Below, in pieces: positions 60,660 to 64,000 of a stretch of 64,000 nt of DNA. How positions within the stretch are numbered: the stretch's first letter is position 1; every line of letters begins with the position of its first letter. This DNA is from Nocardia gamkensis NBRC 108242 (GTDB lineage: Bacteria > Actinomycetota > Actinomycetes > Mycobacteriales > Mycobacteriaceae): assembly GCF_001612985.1 (NCBI RefSeq), contig NZ_BDBM01000031.1:1-64000 (forward strand). The letters run 5' to 3'. Both the position numbers and the translations under genes were made by a program. A model generated the notes under the pieces. It was not told the origin of the DNA, searched no databases, and was given only the letters and a program-made list of their open reading frames with translations.

Positions 60660-62024
60660 TCACGGACTCGGCCCTCCACGGGTCGGTTCGTCATCGGGGG
60701 CAGCCGTGCCGGCCGGATGACTGTACGCCCAGAGGTCGTGGTCGCCACGGGGTCCGAAGACATCGAGGTGCCCGCGCATCCGCCCCTCCTCGGCGAACCC
60801 GGCCGCGGCGACCGCGGCCGCGGCGGCCGGGTCGGATACCGGGATCGCGGTGGCGATGCGGAGGATTCCGAGCCGTTCGGTCGCATGGTGCACCAGCAGG
60901 CGGAGCACACGTGCGCGGAGTTCCGGGCGGGCCGAGGCATCGGTCCAGACGCTGAGCCGGACGTTGCGATCGAACATGTCCAGCCCGTGCAGCCGGGCTT
61001 CCCCAGCGAAGCGGCCGTCGTCGAGGATCGTCAGCGTCAGCCCCGGCCGGGAGCGCAGGCCGGGCCTGGCTTCGGCGAGTTCGGCCAGCCAGTGGCGCAG
61101 GGAATGCCGGCGCAGCCAGGCGGCGGGTGACATGTGCGGATCACGTGCCAGCGTCACACGGTTGCGGATACGGGCAGCGCGGCGCTGCCGGAAGTCGGAG
61201 ACACGGCGTGATCGCACCAGCACCCCGCCGCGGTCATCGGAGTCGGTGATTGCGATGGCGGCGCTGCCCCGCACCCACCGGAACACTCGCCGCAATCGGG
61301 ATAGCTCGTACCTCAGACGGGCAGCCGCGATGCTCATGGGGGGCGGCCCATGCGGGACGGCAGAGGCGGCGGGCAGTCGCGTCGTCGTCGGGTGGCGGCG
61401 CTGGCGGTCCAGATGGACGGCGGTGAACCCGCGGTCGGGCCGATCCGCGCGGGTCACCGCCCACAGCTCGTGGTCGCGGCGTGCGCCACCGGAATCGAAA
61501 TAGGTGCGCATCCGGGCTTCGTACCGCAGGCCCGCCGCGGCCGCGATCTTGGCCGCGGCGATGTTGCCGGGCGCGATCGGTGCGCTGATTCGCATGAGGC
61601 CGAGGCTGTCGAATCCGAAGTCCGTCATCATGGTCAGGGCGAGGGCGCCGATACCGCCGCCCGCGACGGCGGAGCCGGTCCAGATGCCGAGTTCGGCGCT
61701 GCCCGCCGCCACTTCGATCGAGGCCAGTTCGACCTGTCCGGCGAACCGACCGGCCACCTCGATGACCATGCTCATCCGCCGCCCGGCGCGTGCGTCGGCC
61801 CGGTTGTCGAGGCATTCCCGCACCCAGTGGCGGGCGGTGTGGCGGGCGGGCCATTCCTGTTCCGAGCTGACCCAGTAGGGCTCGATGATCGCGCGGTCAC
61901 GGAGCCGGATCCGCCGCCACTCCGTGAAATCGTCGAAGCGCGGCGGTCGCAACCGCACCGCCGTACCGAGGGGACCGGTGACGGTCGGCGGCGCTTCGAT
62001 GCGGCGGTGCCGTGTTCGGGTCAT
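60660..62024 (-). CDS. Tandem GNAT acetyltransferase
   Basis: A 454-aa protein with two GNAT modules. Module 1 (about 20-190) runs GTAVRLRPPRFDDFTEWRRIR ... AELGIWTGSAVAGGGIGALAL ... GLMRISAPIAPGNIAAAKIAAAAGL. Module 2 (about 250-440) has the parallel segments DFRQRRAARIRNRVTLARDP ... RNVRLSVWTDASA ... GILRIATAIPVSDPAAAAAVAAAGF. Module 2 lacks the Gly-rich acetyl-CoA loop seen in module 1 and may be inactive. RimJ/RimL-type GNATs acetylate amino groups, here perhaps of an amino sugar. ATG 62024 overlaps the stop of the beta-helix gene. Confidence 0.82.
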   Translation of the reverse strand: MTRTRHRRIEAPPTVTGPLGTAVRLRPPRFDDFTEWRRIRLRDRAIIEPYWVSSEQEWPARHTARHWVRECLDNRADARAGRRMSMVIEVAGRFAGQVELASIEVAAGSAELGIWTGSAVAGGGIGALALTMMTDFGFDSLGLMRISAPIAPGNIAAAKIAAAAGLRYEARMRTYFDSGGARRDHELWAVTRADRPDRGFTAVHLDRQRRHPTTTRLPAASAVPHGPPPMSIAAARLRYELSRLRRVFRWVRGSAAIAITDSDDRGGVLVRSRRVSDFRQRRAARIRNRVTLARDPHMSPAAWLRRHSLRHWLAELAEARPGLRSRPGLTLTILDDGRFAGEARLHGLDMFDRNVRLSVWTDASARPELRARVLRLLVHHATERLGILRIATAIPVSDPAAAAAVAAAGFAEEGRMRGHLDVFGPRGDHDLWAYSHPAGTAAPDDEPTRGGPSP

Positions 62025-63379
62025 GCGCCGGGACGCTTCCTGCCGAGCGCTACCGTGCTCAGCTTCCCGTCGTCGGAGACGGTGAGCCGCCAGTATCCGC
62101 CGTCGGGCGCCTTGAGCACGGGACCGTTGTCGGCGTGCTCGCAGACCCAGGTTCCGTCGGCGGTCACCGCCGCGCGGACGGCGCCGTCGCTGCTCTGTGC
62201 CTGGAACACGTCCGCGCCGTGCGGCCCCGCTTGGGACACCACGGTGCCGGTGAAGCGCGGAGTGCGCATGCCCTTGCGGCCCATGACGTTCCAGCCGGTC
62301 GGAAACGTCTCGACGGGGATATCGTCGGTGATCCCGGAGATCAATCCGACCGCGGTGCCTTCCGGACAGCCGACGGGATCCACGCGTACCGGGATGCCCG
62401 GCGGCCGCGACTCCGCGTCGAAGATCACGTTCGCCAGATACGGCTGTCGGCAGTAGTTCAGTTCGAGTCCGACCGAACGGGCCGCGACCTTCGCGTTGAC
62501 CATGCCGAACTGCGCGGGACCGCCGCGCCCGTTCTCGCCGACCGACAGGGCGACCTCGGCTCCTTCGAACCACACGTTGGTCAGCCACCAGTCGTTGGCG
62601 GCGCCGTCGACCCGCAGGTGGCGGTCGGTGGTGAGCGGGTTCTGGTCGGAGACGAATTCGACGTTGGTGAGTGCCAGCCCGGCGTTGTGGTCGTTGCCGG
62701 TGCCGAGGACGCCGGTGTGATTGCTGGTGAACTTCGAGGAGGTGACGTAGTTCTGGATGCAGGATGTGGTCAGCCCGATCCCGAAGTTGTTGATATCGCA
62801 GTTGATGAAGGCGGTGCCGCCGGTGTTGTCGCGCAACACGACGCCGCGCTGGGTCAGGTACTGCGGATGGTTGTCGCTGAGGTGGTTGCCGCGCAGTACC
62901 ACCGCGTCGAAGGAGCAGCGAAAGCATTCCGACAGCTCCACCGCGGTCGAGCCGGGACCTGTGGTGAAGATCCCGAGCCTGGCGAACCGGACCCGGCTGC
63001 GCTTGCGCAGCCGCACCAGAGTGCCGTTGCCCGCGTAGACGATCGTGGTGACGTCGGCGCCGTCGCCGAGAATCGTGGCATAGTCCGGCAGATCGGGCAT
63101 CGACTCGACCCGGTAGTGCCCGGCGGGCAGGTAGAGCACCAGCGGGCCGTCCGGGTCCTTGGCCACGGCTGCGGCCAAAGCCTTGGTGTCGTCGGCGATG
63201 CCGTCTCCGACGGCTCCGAAGTCTCGGACGTTGCGCGCCGCAGGCGCATCGGTGGTGGGGGACCGGAACTGCGGGTCGTCCGGCTCGGCTGTGGTGCAAG
63301 CGGCTGCGATCGGAAGTACGGCCGCCGCACCCAGAGTCGCGGCGAGCAAGCGGCGCCGCCGGAGAATGTCGTCGCTCAT
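62021..63379 (-). CDS. Exported beta-helix (pectate-lyase-superfamily) lipoprotein
   Basis: A 452-aa protein. The N-terminus RRRRLLAATLGAAAVLPIAAACTT combines a twin-arginine motif with a lipobox Cys at about 28, so it is probably a Tat-exported lipoprotein. The mature part opens with the pectate-lyase-3 motif NVRDFGAVGDGIADDTKALAAAV, typical of right-handed parallel beta-helix glycan lyases/hydrolases, and continues in Asn/Gly-rich turns. It may trim or modify the polysaccharide made by this operon. ATG 63379 overlaps the upstream stop. Confidence 0.87.
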   Translation of the reverse strand: MSDDILRRRRLLAATLGAAAVLPIAAACTTAEPDDPQFRSPTTDAPAARNVRDFGAVGDGIADDTKALAAAVAKDPDGPLVLYLPAGHYRVESMPDLPDYATILGDGADVTTIVYAGNGTLVRLRKRSRVRFARLGIFTTGPGSTAVELSECFRCSFDAVVLRGNHLSDNHPQYLTQRGVVLRDNTGGTAFINCDINNFGIGLTTSCIQNYVTSSKFTSNHTGVLGTGNDHNAGLALTNVEFVSDQNPLTTDRHLRVDGAANDWWLTNVWFEGAEVALSVGENGRGGPAQFGMVNAKVAARSVGLELNYCRQPYLANVIFDAESRPPGIPVRVDPVGCPEGTAVGLISGITDDIPVETFPTGWNVMGRKGMRTPRFTGTVVSQAGPHGADVFQAQSSDGAVRAAVTADGTWVCEHADNGPVLKAPDGGYWRLTVSDDGKLSTVALGRKRPGA

Positions 63380-64000
63380 ACCCTCAACCATCCCACCAGT
63401 CGGTCTGCCGTCGATCCGGGCGTGTGGTAGCCGATCACGCCGGTCGGCCCGGACGTGCCGAACGCGGTCAGGGCGGTACGCAGCTGCGGTTCGGTGAGTC
63501 TGCCGAGATCGGCGACGCCGAGGACGGCATCGGACAACGGCGCCACGGTGACCGCGTCGGCGGCACAACCGACCGGTGCGGTCTCGATGACCACGCGGTA
63601 GTAGCGCTCGCGCAGATCGGCGATGAGATGGGCGAAGTGTTCCGAGGCGATCAGGTCGGAGGTGTCCGGCTCGATGTGCCCGATCGGCAGCACCGCGACC
63701 CCGGTCCCGCCCCAGTCCTGGGTGATCGCCCGGTCCAGCGGTACGCCGCCGCGCAACAACGTCGTGAGGCCTGGACCGGGCACCGTGCCGGAGCTTCCGT
63801 CGCCGGAGGTGTCGGCGTCGACGAGGATCACCGGATGACCGGCATCGGCGAAGGCCAGCGCCAGGGTGTGCGCCACCTTCGATTGTGATCGGTCGGTGAG
63901 GCTGGTGCATTCGATGGTCTGGGCGCCCCGCAGGTGATTGCGCAGTCGCCGGGCCGCCTCAGAGGTGGATTCTCCGTGGTCGAAGGTGGCGACCACCGGC
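63376..64000 (-). CDS. BY-kinase/Wzc-like ATPase, partial (continues past window)
   Basis: Visible 208-residue C-terminal part of a CpsD/Wzc-type P-loop protein. The region ESTSEAARRLRNHLRGA is the usual E-x-FR-x-LR-x-N helix before the ATPase domain. It is followed by CTSLTDRSQSKVAHTLALAFADAGHPVILVDADTSGD, where the Walker A position reads LTDRSQSK rather than GxxxxGK, and VILVDAD is Walker A'. VVIETAPV is the Walker B-like strand. No C-terminal Tyr cluster is present. The N-terminal Wzz-like membrane domain should lie beyond 64000. It probably controls chain length or export of the polysaccharide. Confidence 0.78.
   Translation of the reverse strand, partial: PVVATFDHGESTSEAARRLRNHLRGAQTIECTSLTDRSQSKVAHTLALAFADAGHPVILVDADTSGDGSSGTVPGPGLTTLLRGGVPLDRAITQDWGGTGVAVLPIGHIEPDTSDLIASEHFAHLIADLRERYYRVVIETAPVGCAADAVTVAPLSDAVLGVADLGRLTEPQLRTALTAFGTSGPTGVIGYHTPGSTADRLVGWLRV

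Noticed and set aside
62025..63299. N-terminal extension of the GNAT gene to 63299
   Set aside because: This part lies out of frame inside the beta-helix gene; ATG 62024 with a 4-base overlap is the natural start.
1..64000. CRISPR arrays, tRNA/rRNA genes, transposases, integrases and att sites
   Set aside because: No spaced direct-repeat array, cloverleaf-like segment, DDE/serine/tyrosine recombinase motif or flanking target duplication was found by reading; the repeats seen are coding tandem repeats or operators.

Overview
The window is high-GC actinobacterial DNA, most likely from a Nocardia-like member of the Mycobacteriales. Evidence includes an ESX/type VII accessory locus (WXG100, EspG-like, YbaB-like, CpnT-type N-terminal domain), a close relative of mycobacterial Rv2531c amino-acid decarboxylase, a SigJ-type ECF sigma factor, a MAB_1171c-family membrane protein, PknD-like Ser/Thr kinases and many GTG/TTG starts. 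No rRNA, tRNA, insertion sequence, phage module or CRISPR array was seen. The layout looks like an accessory or chromosome-arm region: many short operons, many one-component regulators beside their operators, and several decayed genes.

Layout. 0.8-7.5 kb: a NarL-type two-component system, then an HSL-type hydrolase and a heterodimeric (IrtAB-like) ABC exporter. A roughly 70-bp inverted repeat carrying the same palindrome lies in front of both transcription units. 7.5-8.3 kb: an NmrA-like reductase. 8.7-16.3 kb: a five-gene minus-strand ESX accessory operon, with a divergent gene whose N-terminus resembles YezG/DUF600 immunity proteins. 16.3-24.6 kb: SigJ, a decayed cation-efflux gene, hypotheticals, a truncated MFS gene, VOC/AraC, a RibD-like reductase with a strong operator, and a secreted S1 protease. 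24.9-30.6 kb: two large LuxR-type ATPase regulators. 30.8-33.7 kb: an unusual trio made of an APH-like kinase, a free-standing archaeal-type ThrRS editing domain and a BtrH-like protein. 33.8-36.6 kb: the Rv2531c-type decarboxylase. 36.8-39.5 kb: a radical-SAM gene fragment, a GlsB-type membrane protein with a textbook terminator, and an ImmA/IrrE-like peptidase coupled to a MAB_1171c-family membrane protein. 39.5-48.1 kb: regulator/enzyme pairs (YafY-SnoaL, TetR-methyltransferase, an SDR, TetR-hydrolase-FAD monooxygenase), several with clear inverted-repeat operators. 48.7-55.8 kb: two receptor Ser/Thr kinases with different beta-propeller sensors, flanking ADH/amidohydrolase debris and a MerR-hydrolase pair. 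56.0-57.9 kb: two lower-GC genes. 58.0-64.0 kb: the downstream part of an exopolysaccharide-type operon on the minus strand (BY-kinase-like ATPase, beta-helix lipoprotein, tandem GNAT, class III aminotransferase, GT4), with three ATGA overlaps.

The most interesting parts are the kinase/ThrRS-editing/BtrH trio, the ESX accessory operon with its candidate immunity gene, the shared palindromes around the two-component/exporter block, and the polysaccharide operon cut by the window edge. All functions below are read from sequence motifs and family knowledge; no database search was run.
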